Source: Aquimarina sp. RZ0
GTDB lineage: Bacteria; Bacteroidota; Bacteroidia; Flavobacteriales; Flavobacteriaceae
Direction: 5' to 3'
DNA: 64,000 bases
NCBI RefSeq assembly: GCF_008370685.1
Contig: NZ_VTZU01000009.1
Span: forward strand, 1-64,000
In this document: piece after piece, positions 17,921 through 26,615 of the stretch
How positions within the stretch are numbered: position 1 is the first letter of the stretch
Layout of the letters: every line of letters starts with the position of its first letter
Program-made: the position numbers and the translations under genes
Notes under the pieces: generated by a model
What the model saw: the letters and a program-made list of their open reading frames with translations, nothing else
What the model was told of the DNA's origin: nothing
The model's database searches: none

Positions 17921-20900
17921 TTAATAATCAATAGCCTGATAAATGACTCTTTGAATTTCGGATCGAATATCATTGGATATTAATTTACGATTTGCAGGAT
18001 CAGGAAATGTTCTGTTACTAAGAAATACATAAATTATTTCTTCTTCCGGATCAGCCCAAGTGAATGTTCCTGTAAAACCACTATGTCCAAAACTATTCAT
18101 CGAAATACAACCACAGGTAGGGCCTACACGTCCTAATTGAGGCTTATCAAAACCTACGCCTCTTCTTACACTTTTTTTACAATAAGAACAGGTGTTAAAT
18201 TCATCTATAGTCTGAGTTTTTATATATTCCTTACCGCCGTAATATCCGCCATTAAGATACATTTGCATAATTTTGGCTACGTCATTGGCATTAGAAAACA
18301 ACCCGGCATGACCTCCTATCCCACCAAACATAGCTGCTCCTTGATCATGTACATGCCCATGTACAATCTCCCTCCTGAACGCCTGATCATTTTCTGTGGG
18401 TACAATTCTTTTTTTATCAAATTTATTTAGCGGTAAATATCCTGTATTACTAGCTCCCAGGCTTTTATAAAAATGTTGTTGTGTTAATGCGTCTAATGTA
18501 TTATCATAATGCTTCTCAATAAAAGATTTCATTAGGTAATATGGCAAATCACTATATTTATAACTAAGCCTATTGCGTAATTTACTATCCTTGATTCTAA
18601 GCATTAAAGAATCTTTCATATCACTTCTCAAATACAACCTATCGGTCACCCTAATATTAAAATCATCAGACAGACTGTTTCTATAATATTTTTTATCAGG
18701 CTTTGATGTTGCAGTATCCAGTGTTTTGAGATAAAAAGGAATCCAGGCTCTTAATCTGGCATAATGAGATAGCATGGACCTAATGGTAATATCTTTTTTA
18801 TTAGAATCACTAAACGAAGGTAGCATCTCACCTACTCTGGTGTCCAAAGTGATAATCCCTTTATCCTTAAGCTCCATAGTCAACGGAAGCGTAGATAATA
18901 TTTTTGTCAATGATGCGAGATCATAAATATCAGAACCTTTGACTTTTCTCATTCTATCATAGGTATGATATCCGTAGTTCTTATCAAAAATCACTTTTCC
19001 TTTTCTGGCAACTACTATTTGTAGACCAGGCGTCATGTCTTCTCTTAAAGCAATAGTAACTATAGAATCAATACGCTCTAATTTATGCGAATTCATCCCC
19101 ACGGTCTCAGGAAGTCCATATGCTAAACGATTCAATGACTTAGTCTCAATTCCTGTCCCTTCAGAAAAATCATCGCCTAGACTAACAGGAAGTTTCCCTT
19201 TTGCTTCTACAGCTCCAAAAAGCAGTTGTGCAGCTTTCTGTTGTGCTGTATGACTGTTTTGATATGCCATCAAAATTCCTTCAAAATTGGTCGTAGTCTT
19301 CATATCCAGCATTGCATATGGTCTGGAAAAAACATTTAAAACTGCGTTATTAAGTCTGGCTATCTCATATAACCAAACTAATTCTTTATCTTTAAACTTA
19401 TAATCTTTCCAAGGTGATGCATTAGACTTATGTAACCCGACAATTACAAAATTATAGTTCTTTAATTGATCTAAAATATCTGGTAACTGGTTTCCTTTTA
19501 CCCAATCAACTTTTGTATATTTATTAAGCTCCTTAAAAAACTCTTCGCCAGAATCATCTCCCAACGAGACATATGCTATTTTTTTAAGTTCTAAATTTTT
19601 AATTGGTACAATAGCCCTGTCATTTTTAATTAATGTCAATGAATGTTCTACCAATTTATGATGCAACACTTCGTTAGCAACACTATTTAATTCTTCAGTA
19701 AGATATTTTTTTTCTACAGGTTTATATTTGTGAAGACCTGCTTTATATTTTGCCATTAAAATTTTGCGAACAGAATGTGATAAACGTTCTTCTGTGATGA
19801 CTCCAGAATAGTATGCTGACACAATCTTCTGAGACGCTAACGGAACATCTTCTGAGATTAACAGAATATCATTTCCTGCCAGAAAAGCTGCCAGGTCTAT
19901 ATCTCCGGGAGCTTTAAAATCAGATGCTCCTTTCATATTTAATGCATCAGTAATGATCAAACCATCAAACCCTAAATCTTGTTTAAGAATATTGGTCACA
20001 ACATTTCCTGAAATAGAAGAAGGATATCCGGATCTTGATTCAAGACTAGGGATATTAAGATGAGCAACCATAACACTAGATAAGCCTTCCTGAATTAGTC
20101 TGCGATAAGGATATAACTCAATACTATCAATTCTTTCTTTATCAAAATTTATGGTTGGAAGTGTTTTGTGAGAATCGCTATCCGTATCTCCATGACCAGG
20201 AAAATGCTTTGCACTTGCAAGAATACCTTCTTGTTGCATTCCTCGCATAAATGCTAATGATTTTTCAGTTACATTATCTTTGTCTTCTCCAAAAGACCTG
20301 TTACCTATAATTGGGTTTTTTGGATTTGTATTAATATCCACTACTGGAGCAAAATTAATATGCACTCCAAGGCGTTTACAGTGTTTTGCTATCTGTCTGC
20401 CCGTATCCTCAATCAAACTATTATCTTGTATTGCTCCCAGTGTCATATTCCACGGAAATGCTTTGGTAGAGTCCAATCGCATCGCTAATCCCCATTCTGC
20501 ATCCATCCCTATTAACAACGGAATCTTAGAAAGTTCTTGATATTCATTATTCAATTTGGCCTGACGTTGCGGAGTTCCTTTAGAAAAAATAATACCTCCT
20601 ATATGATATTCTTCAATAAGTTTTTTAATCTTATCTGTTTCTTTTTTAGATTTTGAGGAGAATACATCTACCATAAACAACTGCCCTATTTTTTCTTTAA
20701 GGGTCATTTTCTTGTAGATATTATCCACCCATTGAAGTTGAGCTTTACGCTCTTTTGCAACTATCAGAGGGTTTTGTCGTACTACATCTTTTTTTTCTGC
20801 TATGACAATTGAATCCGACAGATTTTCATTATTATCACTTATCTCTTCTAACTTTAGAAAACCCGGTTCTTGAGAAAAACCAGACCACACAAAAATAAAA

Positions 20901-20929
20901 AGTATACAAGGAAAGTATTTTTTAAGCAT
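17921..20929 (-). CDS. GH3 beta-N-acetylglucosaminidase fused to a serine beta-lactamase-like domain
   Basis: This 1002-residue exported protein has a signal peptide of about 19 residues. Residues 65-400 are a GH3 NagZ-type barrel with the mobile-loop dyad in KHFPGHGDTD (H246, D248) and the nucleophile D328 (ITDAL). A GH3 C-terminal sandwich (about 425-590) follows. Residues 605-1000 form a class C beta-lactamase/esterase-like domain with SxxK at S673-K676 (SLTK), YSD at 792-794 and HSGFTGT near the end. Both active sites look intact. The likely role is peptidoglycan turnover: removal of GlcNAc from muropeptides plus a peptidase or esterase step. It is the last gene of a minus-strand run, 13 bases after the gene at 20943. 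Confidence 0.93.
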   Translation of the reverse strand: MLKKYFPCILFIFVWSGFSQEPGFLKLEEISDNNENLSDSIVIAEKKDVVRQNPLIVAKERKAQLQWVDNIYKKMTLKEKIGQLFMVDVFSSKSKKETDKIKKLIEEYHIGGIIFSKGTPQRQAKLNNEYQELSKIPLLIGMDAEWGLAMRLDSTKAFPWNMTLGAIQDNSLIEDTGRQIAKHCKRLGVHINFAPVVDINTNPKNPIIGNRSFGEDKDNVTEKSLAFMRGMQQEGILASAKHFPGHGDTDSDSHKTLPTINFDKERIDSIELYPYRRLIQEGLSSVMVAHLNIPSLESRSGYPSSISGNVVTNILKQDLGFDGLIITDALNMKGASDFKAPGDIDLAAFLAGNDILLISEDVPLASQKIVSAYYSGVITEERLSHSVRKILMAKYKAGLHKYKPVEKKYLTEELNSVANEVLHHKLVEHSLTLIKNDRAIVPIKNLELKKIAYVSLGDDSGEEFFKELNKYTKVDWVKGNQLPDILDQLKNYNFVIVGLHKSNASPWKDYKFKDKELVWLYEIARLNNAVLNVFSRPYAMLDMKTTTNFEGILMAYQNSHTAQQKAAQLLFGAVEAKGKLPVSLGDDFSEGTGIETKSLNRLAYGLPETVGMNSHKLERIDSIVTIALREDMTPGLQIVVARKGKVIFDKNYGYHTYDRMRKVKGSDIYDLASLTKILSTLPLTMELKDKGIITLDTRVGEMLPSFSDSNKKDITIRSMLSHYARLRAWIPFYLKTLDTATSKPDKKYYRNSLSDDFNIRVTDRLYLRSDMKDSLMLRIKDSKLRNRLSYKYSDLPYYLMKSFIEKHYDNTLDALTQQHFYKSLGASNTGYLPLNKFDKKRIVPTENDQAFRREIVHGHVHDQGAAMFGGIGGHAGLFSNANDVAKIMQMYLNGGYYGGKEYIKTQTIDEFNTCSYCKKSVRRGVGFDKPQLGRVGPTCGCISMNSFGHSGFTGTFTWADPEEEIIYVFLSNRTFPDPANRKLISNDIRSEIQRVIYQAIDY

Positions 20930-20942
20930 ATATTACAAAAAT

Positions 20943-21428
20943 CTAGTTTAAAAAACGATTATGCCAGCTATCCTTTGCCGGTACTTCCCAATCAGTACGA
21001 TATTCAGCAATATTTGTAACTAAGTTATTAAATACAATAGTATTAGGAGAAACAGCTCGATTTTTTGCCATTTTTCTAAAATCAGTAAGGGATTTGTAGG
21101 CAACAAATTCTCCTTGTTTATAAGACACATTCATTTTATCCATTAAATCTACACTATATTCTTTTTCCAGCTTTTGTATAAAATGTACTGATGCATCTAT
21201 GGAGCATCCTGTTGCCTGATTTACATTTTGATCCAATGCAATAGTAATAAATCTTTTGTACTTGATCTCATATCCGGCTTTAAGATCTGCTCCGTGTGCT
21301 GTCCATTGCACTATAAATACATTCAATTGTTCTTTTATCTTATCTATCTCTTCTTGTGTAAAGGATCTATTTGCCTGATATATCCATACTCTGGATGTTT
21401 CTGAAAGGTCATTAAAATCTACTAACAT
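20943..21428 (-). CDS. Conserved flavobacterial protein often labelled 'ABC transporter ATPase'
   Basis: This 161-residue cytoplasmic protein has conserved stretches VDFNDLSETSRVWIYQANR, FIVQWTAHGADLKAGYEIK, ATGCSIDASVHFIQKLEKEY and DSWHNRFL. I recognise these from a family that databases commonly call ABC transporter ATPase. There is no Walker A, signature or Walker B motif, so that name is not supported. ATG 21428 is preferred over an upstream start that adds 10 non-conserved residues. It is transcribed with the GH3 fusion gene directly after it. The function is unknown. Confidence 0.8.
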   Translation of the reverse strand: MLVDFNDLSETSRVWIYQANRSFTQEEIDKIKEQLNVFIVQWTAHGADLKAGYEIKYKRFITIALDQNVNQATGCSIDASVHFIQKLEKEYSVDLMDKMNVSYKQGEFVAYKSLTDFRKMAKNRAVSPNTIVFNNLVTNIAEYRTDWEVPAKDSWHNRFLN

Positions 21429-21482
21429 CAGCTTACTTTTTATTCTATAAAATAACAAAAACTATTCTTAATTGTTGCAACA

Positions 21483-21519
21483 AAAAGGAGTTAATATGAA
21501 AAACATATTAACTCCTTTT
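21483..21519 (-). terminator. Terminator after the CCG-domain Fe-S gene
   Basis: The 16-bp perfect stem AAAAGGAGTTAATATG / CATATTAACTCCTTTT has a five-A loop on the plus strand and a T-run on the minus side. It lies 27 bases past the gene that ends at 21546 and separates it from the 20943-21428 / 17921-20929 pair. Confidence 0.85.
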
Positions 21520-21545
21520 AATTTTACGATATCAAAAAATAATAC

Positions 21546-22337
21546 TTACAAATCTTGTGCATTAGCAATTAATTCTGCAACATCAAGAACTTCAATACTA
21601 TCTTCTTTCTCTTTATTTTTAACACCATCGGTCATCATGGTATTACAAAAAGGGCATCCTGCAGCAATGATATTTGGTTTTGTTTCCAGAGCATCTTCAG
21701 TTCTCTCGACGTTCACATCTTTTTTACCTGATTCAGGTTCTTTAAACATCTGTGCCCCTCCGGCTCCACAGCAAAACCCATCCCGTTTGCATCGCTTCAT
21801 TTCTACCAGTTCTACTTCTAGCTTTCTAAGTAAATCTCTGGGAGCTTCATACTCATTATTAGCTCTGCCTAGATAGCAAGGGTCATGAAAAGTAATTCTC
21901 TTTCCTTTAAATTTACCTCCTTCTACCTTCAATCTACCTTCATCGAGCAGAGATTTAAGAAATTGCGTATGATGCATTACCTCATAATCCCCTCCGAGTG
22001 CAGGATATTCATTTTTTAATGTATTAAAACAGTGAGGACAGGCAGTAACTACTTTCTTTATTTCGTATGCATTCATTACCTCTATATTGGTAACTGCTTG
22101 CATCTGGAATAAGAATTCATTCCCAGATCTCTTTGCAGGATCACCAGTACAACTTTCTTCGGTCCCTAAAACAGCAAAGTCTACATTGGCATTATGAAGT
22201 AGTTTTACAAAAGCTTTGGTTATTTTTTTTGCTCTATCATCAAAACTACCTGCGCAACCAACCCAAAATAAAACTTCGGGCTTCTTTCCTGCTGCCATAT
22301 ATTCTGCCATAGTTGGCACCTTTACTGTCTCGCTCAT
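21546..22337 (-). CDS. Fe-S binding CCG-domain protein (HdrB/GlpC-like)
   Basis: This 263-residue soluble protein has two cysteine-rich CCG-type segments: ACPHC (C100, C103) and CKRDGFCCGAGG (C189-C190), with further cysteines at C63 (ESCTGD) and in HDPCYLG and AAGCPFC. This is the non-cubane or 4Fe-4S site domain of heterodisulfide reductase B, GlpC and LutA-like subunits. The membrane protein encoded at 22907 looks like its electron-transfer partner (HdrC/HdrE-like). The donor and acceptor cannot be read from sequence. It ends with a strong terminator. Confidence 0.9.
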   Translation of the reverse strand: MSETVKVPTMAEYMAAGKKPEVLFWVGCAGSFDDRAKKITKAFVKLLHNANVDFAVLGTEESCTGDPAKRSGNEFLFQMQAVTNIEVMNAYEIKKVVTACPHCFNTLKNEYPALGGDYEVMHHTQFLKSLLDEGRLKVEGGKFKGKRITFHDPCYLGRANNEYEAPRDLLRKLEVELVEMKRCKRDGFCCGAGGAQMFKEPESGKKDVNVERTEDALETKPNIIAAGCPFCNTMMTDGVKNKEKEDSIEVLDVAELIANAQDL

Positions 22338-22397
22338 ATGTTATTAATATTTAAATATGAATGATTTTATTTTGATATATATCAAAATAAAATCATA

Positions 22398-22844
22398 TTA
22401 ATCGTGTTTACCATCATCAAAAACTTCGATAGTAACTACTCTTTCTACTAGTTCTGTAAATTTTCCTGTATAACGAGTTGCTTTTACCAGATGATTATCA
22501 ATCCAATGATAGTTTCCTCCTCTTGGTTTACCCATTAAAAGGCTGTGATAATTAAACCCATGTGTTTTTAACCATGTTTCAGTTACTTCCCTATGTTCCT
22601 CTGTTCTAGATGTAAAAAAACAGATAATATGCCCTTCGTCGTACCATTTATTCAATGTTACTAATGCATCCGGAAATGGCTTACAAGTAGCCATTCGCTC
22701 TGGTTCTTCATTAGGTACATCTTCTGTAATTGTTCCATCGATATCAATTAAATAATTTTTGATACCTTCTGGTAGCACCGGACTGATATGCTCTCCTTCC
22801 TCTACCTTATCGTGCAATAATTTTGCGACTTCTTCCTTCTTCAT
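22398..22844 (-). CDS. HAD-like phosphatase of unknown substrate
   Basis: This 148-residue protein has HAD motif I DIDGT (D34, D36), a motif II Ser/Thr in FFTSR and a C-terminal KPRGGNYHWIDNH that could carry motifs III/IV. It is often called phosphoheptose isomerase in flavobacterial genomes, but nothing here supports a sugar-isomerase fold. The small size means no cap domain, as in LNS2/PNKP-type HADs. It lies between the two Fe-S genes (62-base gaps each side), and the conserved order suggests it works with them. Confidence 0.72.
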   Translation of the reverse strand: MKKEEVAKLLHDKVEEGEHISPVLPEGIKNYLIDIDGTITEDVPNEEPERMATCKPFPDALVTLNKWYDEGHIICFFTSRTEEHREVTETWLKTHGFNYHSLLMGKPRGGNYHWIDNHLVKATRYTGKFTELVERVVTIEVFDDGKHD

Positions 22845-22906
22845 AATGTTTGTTTCTCCCTAATTTTAGGTTTTTTTTAGATTAATAGTTGTGGTTAATA
22901 GTATAT

Positions 22907-24235
22907 TTACTCTTCGTTACTCCAGTTTAATCTGTCCATCTGGTTAAATGGCCATGGAGCTCCGTTATTCTCTATATTTGACATCATATTATTAAGATCT
23001 GATGGTGCAGCACTTTGTTCCATTACCAAATATCTTCTCATATCCAGAATAATAGATAATGGACTTATACTTACCGGACAAGCTTCTACGCAGGCATTAC
23101 AACTGGTACAGGCCCATAACTCTTCTGGAGTAATGTATTCATTTAATAATTGTTTTCCATCATCAACAAAACTACCATTCTTATCAATATTATCACCTAC
23201 CTCCTGGAGACGATCTCTGGTATCCATCATAATTTTTCTGGGAGAAAGCTTTTTACCCGTCTGGTTTGCGGGGCATTCACTGGTACAACGCCCACATTCT
23301 GTACAGGTGTAAGAATTAAGTAATTGCACCCAATCAAGATCCATAACATCTGATGCTCCAAATTTCTCTGGTTCTCCTTCTGGTTCATCTGATGCAGGAG
23401 CAGCAAAAGGATCTGCATTAGGATCCATCATTAACATTACTTCTTTTGTAACAGATTCCAGATTATCCATCTGCCCTTTGGGTCTCAGATCTCCATAATA
23501 CGTATTCGGAAAAGCTAATAATATATGTAAATGCTTAGAAAAATATAAGTAGTTCAAAAACACTAATATTCCAAGAATATGCAACCACCAGGCGCCTCGT
23601 TCTATAAAAACCAGAGTCCCTTCATTCATTCCATTAAATAAAGGGGTGATAAATTGACTTATGGGGTATGATCCTGCTTTGACATAATGTGCTGCATCTA
23701 AGTTCTGCAATTGCAAATCTACGGCATTCATTACCAAGAATAAGGTCATCAAAACCATCTCAAAGTAGAGAATCAGGTTTCCATCATTCTTAGGCCATCC
23801 TTTCATCTCCGGATTCCAAAAACGTTTTATTCTCATCACATTACGACGAATCCAGAATACAATGACACCTACAAAAACCAAAAATGCTAAAATCTCAAAA
23901 GAACCAATTAAAAAATTATAAAAACTTCCTAAAAAGGCAAAAATTCTATGTGTTCCAAAAATACCATCGATTATAATTTCGAGCACCTCTATATTGATAA
24001 TAATAAATCCTATATATACTATTATATGCAATATTCCAGCTATTGGTCTGCGTACCATTTTGGATTGCCCCAAAGCAATGCGCGCCATGTTTCTAAAACG
24101 TTCTCCTTTATTATCGGTTCGATCTACATCTTTACCTAATCTAATATTTCGTATCACTTTTCGAATATTCTTAGTAAAATATCCAATTCCAATTATTAAA
24201 GCTATTGCAAATATGATATTAGGAATGTATTGCAT
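22907..24235 (-). CDS. Membrane 4Fe-4S ferredoxin-type protein (HdrC/HdrE-like)
   Basis: This 442-residue protein has about five TM helices in the first 250 residues. A cytoplasmic domain with two classic 4Fe-4S clusters follows: CTECGRCTSECP (311-322) and CTSCNACVEACP (376-387). This is the heterodisulfide-reductase C/E or succinate-reductase-like electron-transfer layout, coupled to a quinone pool through the TM part. The CCG-domain protein encoded downstream likely completes the complex. The MCE gene starts nine bases upstream. Confidence 0.9.
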   Translation of the reverse strand: MQYIPNIIFAIALIIGIGYFTKNIRKVIRNIRLGKDVDRTDNKGERFRNMARIALGQSKMVRRPIAGILHIIVYIGFIIINIEVLEIIIDGIFGTHRIFAFLGSFYNFLIGSFEILAFLVFVGVIVFWIRRNVMRIKRFWNPEMKGWPKNDGNLILYFEMVLMTLFLVMNAVDLQLQNLDAAHYVKAGSYPISQFITPLFNGMNEGTLVFIERGAWWLHILGILVFLNYLYFSKHLHILLAFPNTYYGDLRPKGQMDNLESVTKEVMLMMDPNADPFAAPASDEPEGEPEKFGASDVMDLDWVQLLNSYTCTECGRCTSECPANQTGKKLSPRKIMMDTRDRLQEVGDNIDKNGSFVDDGKQLLNEYITPEELWACTSCNACVEACPVSISPLSIILDMRRYLVMEQSAAPSDLNNMMSNIENNGAPWPFNQMDRLNWSNEE

Positions 24236-24244
24236 AATCTGATA

Positions 24245-25195
24245 TTAGTTTATTGAATCCGTTGGTTGTTCATACGGTTTATTTTTTTTACCAAAAAGAG
24301 AGATATTCACATATCGTGTCGGGTTTAATCGTAAATCCTGAAGTAATAGTTCTAATTGTTTACTTGTTTCCTGTAGGTTATCATAAAGTTTTTCATCTTT
24401 TAATAGTTTTCCGGCAGTACCTTTTCCAGTTTCTAGGTCTTTAGATATTTTATCAAAATTTACGAGTACCTTATCAAGATCATTCGCTAATTTACCTACG
24501 TTTATTTTTGATAAAGAGTCAGAGAATTTAGACAGGTTACCAGACATTTGGTCAAGATTTCCTAAGGTTCTATTTAATGAGTTTTGATTACCAGAAAGCA
24601 CATTGTCCAACGTTACAGATGCCCTTTTAAAACTTTTTACTGTAGTGCTTAAATCTTTAAAAATAGAGTTTAAGTTATTTTGATTATCCACAGAAAGTAT
24701 ACCGTTTACGGAGGTTAAGAGTGTATCTGCATCAGAAATAGCAGATTCTAATTTTTCTTGTAACGGAGTGAGTTTCTCGTTGACCAATTCAAGAAGTCCT
24801 GCTTCTACTTTTCCTGGTAATGTGTCTTGATCTTTTGCCTCAAGGCCTTGTTGATATGTAGGTTCGATAGCTAGAGACTTACCTCCTATTAAACCACCGC
24901 CATATACTTTTGCCAAGCTATTTTTAGAAAAAGAAAATTTATTATTTATAGTAAATTCTACAACTAAGTTTCCTTTTGTATCTGCAAAATTTATAGAAAT
25001 AACTTTACCAACTACCAAACCATTTATAGTAACGGGAGATGAGGGAATCAAACCTTCTACATTATCATAGACAGCATAAAAAGTTCTATCATTATCCAGA
25101 AGATTCTTACCTTTTAAGAAACTGTATCCAAAAATCAAGAGTGCAATTGCACATAATGCCAGAATACCTGTTTTAACTTCGCGAGTAAATTTCAA
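24245..25195 (-). CDS. MlaD/MCE-domain protein
   Basis: This 316-residue protein has a single N-terminal TM anchor (about 9-27). An MCE domain follows (about 37-115: FYAVYDNVEGLIPSSPVTING, VGKVISINF, LAKVYGGGLIGGKSLAIEP). The last 200 residues are helical with coiled-coil tendency. MCE proteins form hexameric channels for phospholipid transfer between membranes. No Mla permease or ATPase gene is next to it here. It is followed after nine bases by the Fe-S membrane gene and preceded by the amidase. Confidence 0.9.
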   Translation of the reverse strand: MKFTREVKTGILALCAIALLIFGYSFLKGKNLLDNDRTFYAVYDNVEGLIPSSPVTINGLVVGKVISINFADTKGNLVVEFTINNKFSFSKNSLAKVYGGGLIGGKSLAIEPTYQQGLEAKDQDTLPGKVEAGLLELVNEKLTPLQEKLESAISDADTLLTSVNGILSVDNQNNLNSIFKDLSTTVKSFKRASVTLDNVLSGNQNSLNRTLGNLDQMSGNLSKFSDSLSKINVGKLANDLDKVLVNFDKISKDLETGKGTAGKLLKDEKLYDNLQETSKQLELLLQDLRLNPTRYVNISLFGKKNKPYEQPTDSIN

Positions 25196-25281
25196 AATAG
25201 CATATATTTAGAAAACAAATTTAGAATAAAAAATATATTTCTACTGATTATTAGCAAAGGAATTCTTACTATTTATTAAGA

Positions 25282-26415
25282 TTAATTTGATGAAGTATTG
25301 ACTTTCAAGGCTTCAGTAAGTGGAATTAGCTCATTATTCCGAAATGCTACTATAAAACAAGAGTCATATCCTTTCTGAACTGCTACTTCTCTTAATTGTT
25401 TTATATGTGTATAGCTGGAAGTACTCCCAAAATAGTATTTGTACAACTCACCAAACCGAACTTTAGAAAGCTTATCTAGTCCTCTAAAATTCTTGGCTAC
25501 AAGCACTACATCATTTGATCCTGCTTCTATCTGAACCTTAAAAGTAATCCCCTCATAAACCTCTCCGGTAGCAGATGCTGCTATCGAATCTGTATCAGAA
25601 ATTTTGGGCGTTTCTTTTTCGGGCATATAATATTCTGCATCCAAGCTTTCTTTATATCCAATAATTGAACTTATAATAGATTTGGCCATCTCATTCTGAC
25701 CTTTTTTAGAATTCAGATACTTCCCTTCTTTATTATTAGTTAGAAAACCTAATTCTATAAGTACACTTGGCATATAGGTCTGATGTAATACTACAAAACC
25801 TGCTTGTTTTACGCCTCTACTTTTTCTTTTTAATTTTCTTGTAAAGTTATTTTGTACAAAACTTGCCAAAACAAGGCTTTGATCAAGGTATTCTTCCTGC
25901 ATCAATGTTAGACCTATAATTGATTCTGGAGAATTGGGGTCAAACCCTTCATAATTCGCTTCATAGTTTTCTTCTAGTAAGATAACTGAATTTTCGTTCT
26001 TGGCTACATTAAAGTTTTCGTCATTAGCATGCAATCCCAGTACAAATGTCTCTGTGCCATACGCCTGAGAGCGGTGAGAATTACAATGTACAGACACAAA
26101 TAGATCTGCTTTGGCTTTATTAGCAATCTTTCCTCTTTCGTGTAATTCTATAAATTCATCAGTACTGCGAGTGTAGACTACTTTGAACCTCTGATCTTTT
26201 TCGAGCGCTGCTCCTACTGCCAATACCACTTTTAATGCAATATCTTTCTCTTTATATCCATTACCTCGATTTCCCGGATCATGACCTCCATGTCCGGCAT
26301 CCAAAACGACCACAAATTTTTCTCCATATGGTTCTACAATAGCAGGTTTAGAAAATGCTGATATAATTACGATCAGAATGATCATTAGCCCACTAATTAA
26401 AATTTTCTTACTCAT
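25282..26415 (-). CDS. N-acetylmuramoyl-L-alanine amidase (Amidase_3) with SPOR-like tail
   Basis: This 377-residue periplasmic enzyme has an N-terminal signal/TM segment. The Amidase_3 core runs from about 33 to 250 with zinc ligands H42 (DAGHGG), E56 (KEKD) and H110 (VSVHCNSH), and a catalytic Glu in VLIELGFLTN. The C-terminal 90 residues (about 290-375, FKVQIEAGS ... CFIVAFRNNE) resemble a SPOR-type peptidoglycan-binding fold. It cleaves the bond between MurNAc and the stem peptide at cell separation. The gene is divergent from lptD across a 200-base spacer. Confidence 0.92.
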   Translation of the reverse strand: MSKKILISGLMIILIVIISAFSKPAIVEPYGEKFVVVLDAGHGGHDPGNRGNGYKEKDIALKVVLAVGAALEKDQRFKVVYTRSTDEFIELHERGKIANKAKADLFVSVHCNSHRSQAYGTETFVLGLHANDENFNVAKNENSVILLEENYEANYEGFDPNSPESIIGLTLMQEEYLDQSLVLASFVQNNFTRKLKRKSRGVKQAGFVVLHQTYMPSVLIELGFLTNNKEGKYLNSKKGQNEMAKSIISSIIGYKESLDAEYYMPEKETPKISDTDSIAASATGEVYEGITFKVQIEAGSNDVVLVAKNFRGLDKLSKVRFGELYKYYFGSTSSYTHIKQLREVAVQKGYDSCFIVAFRNNELIPLTEALKVNTSSN

Positions 26416-26615
26416 AAATTTCTATAAATTATCCCTTAGCTTGAAACATTTACTATTAGTTTCAGTTTTTAATATACTAATTCGAAAATATCAAGGTTAT
26501 CACACTTGAAATTACGATATAATTTTTATTTAAAATAACATTAGAGTACTGTAGTTTAATATAAATTTTTATTTTTTTATTAATTACAATCTCTACATAA
26601 AAAATAAATGTAATT

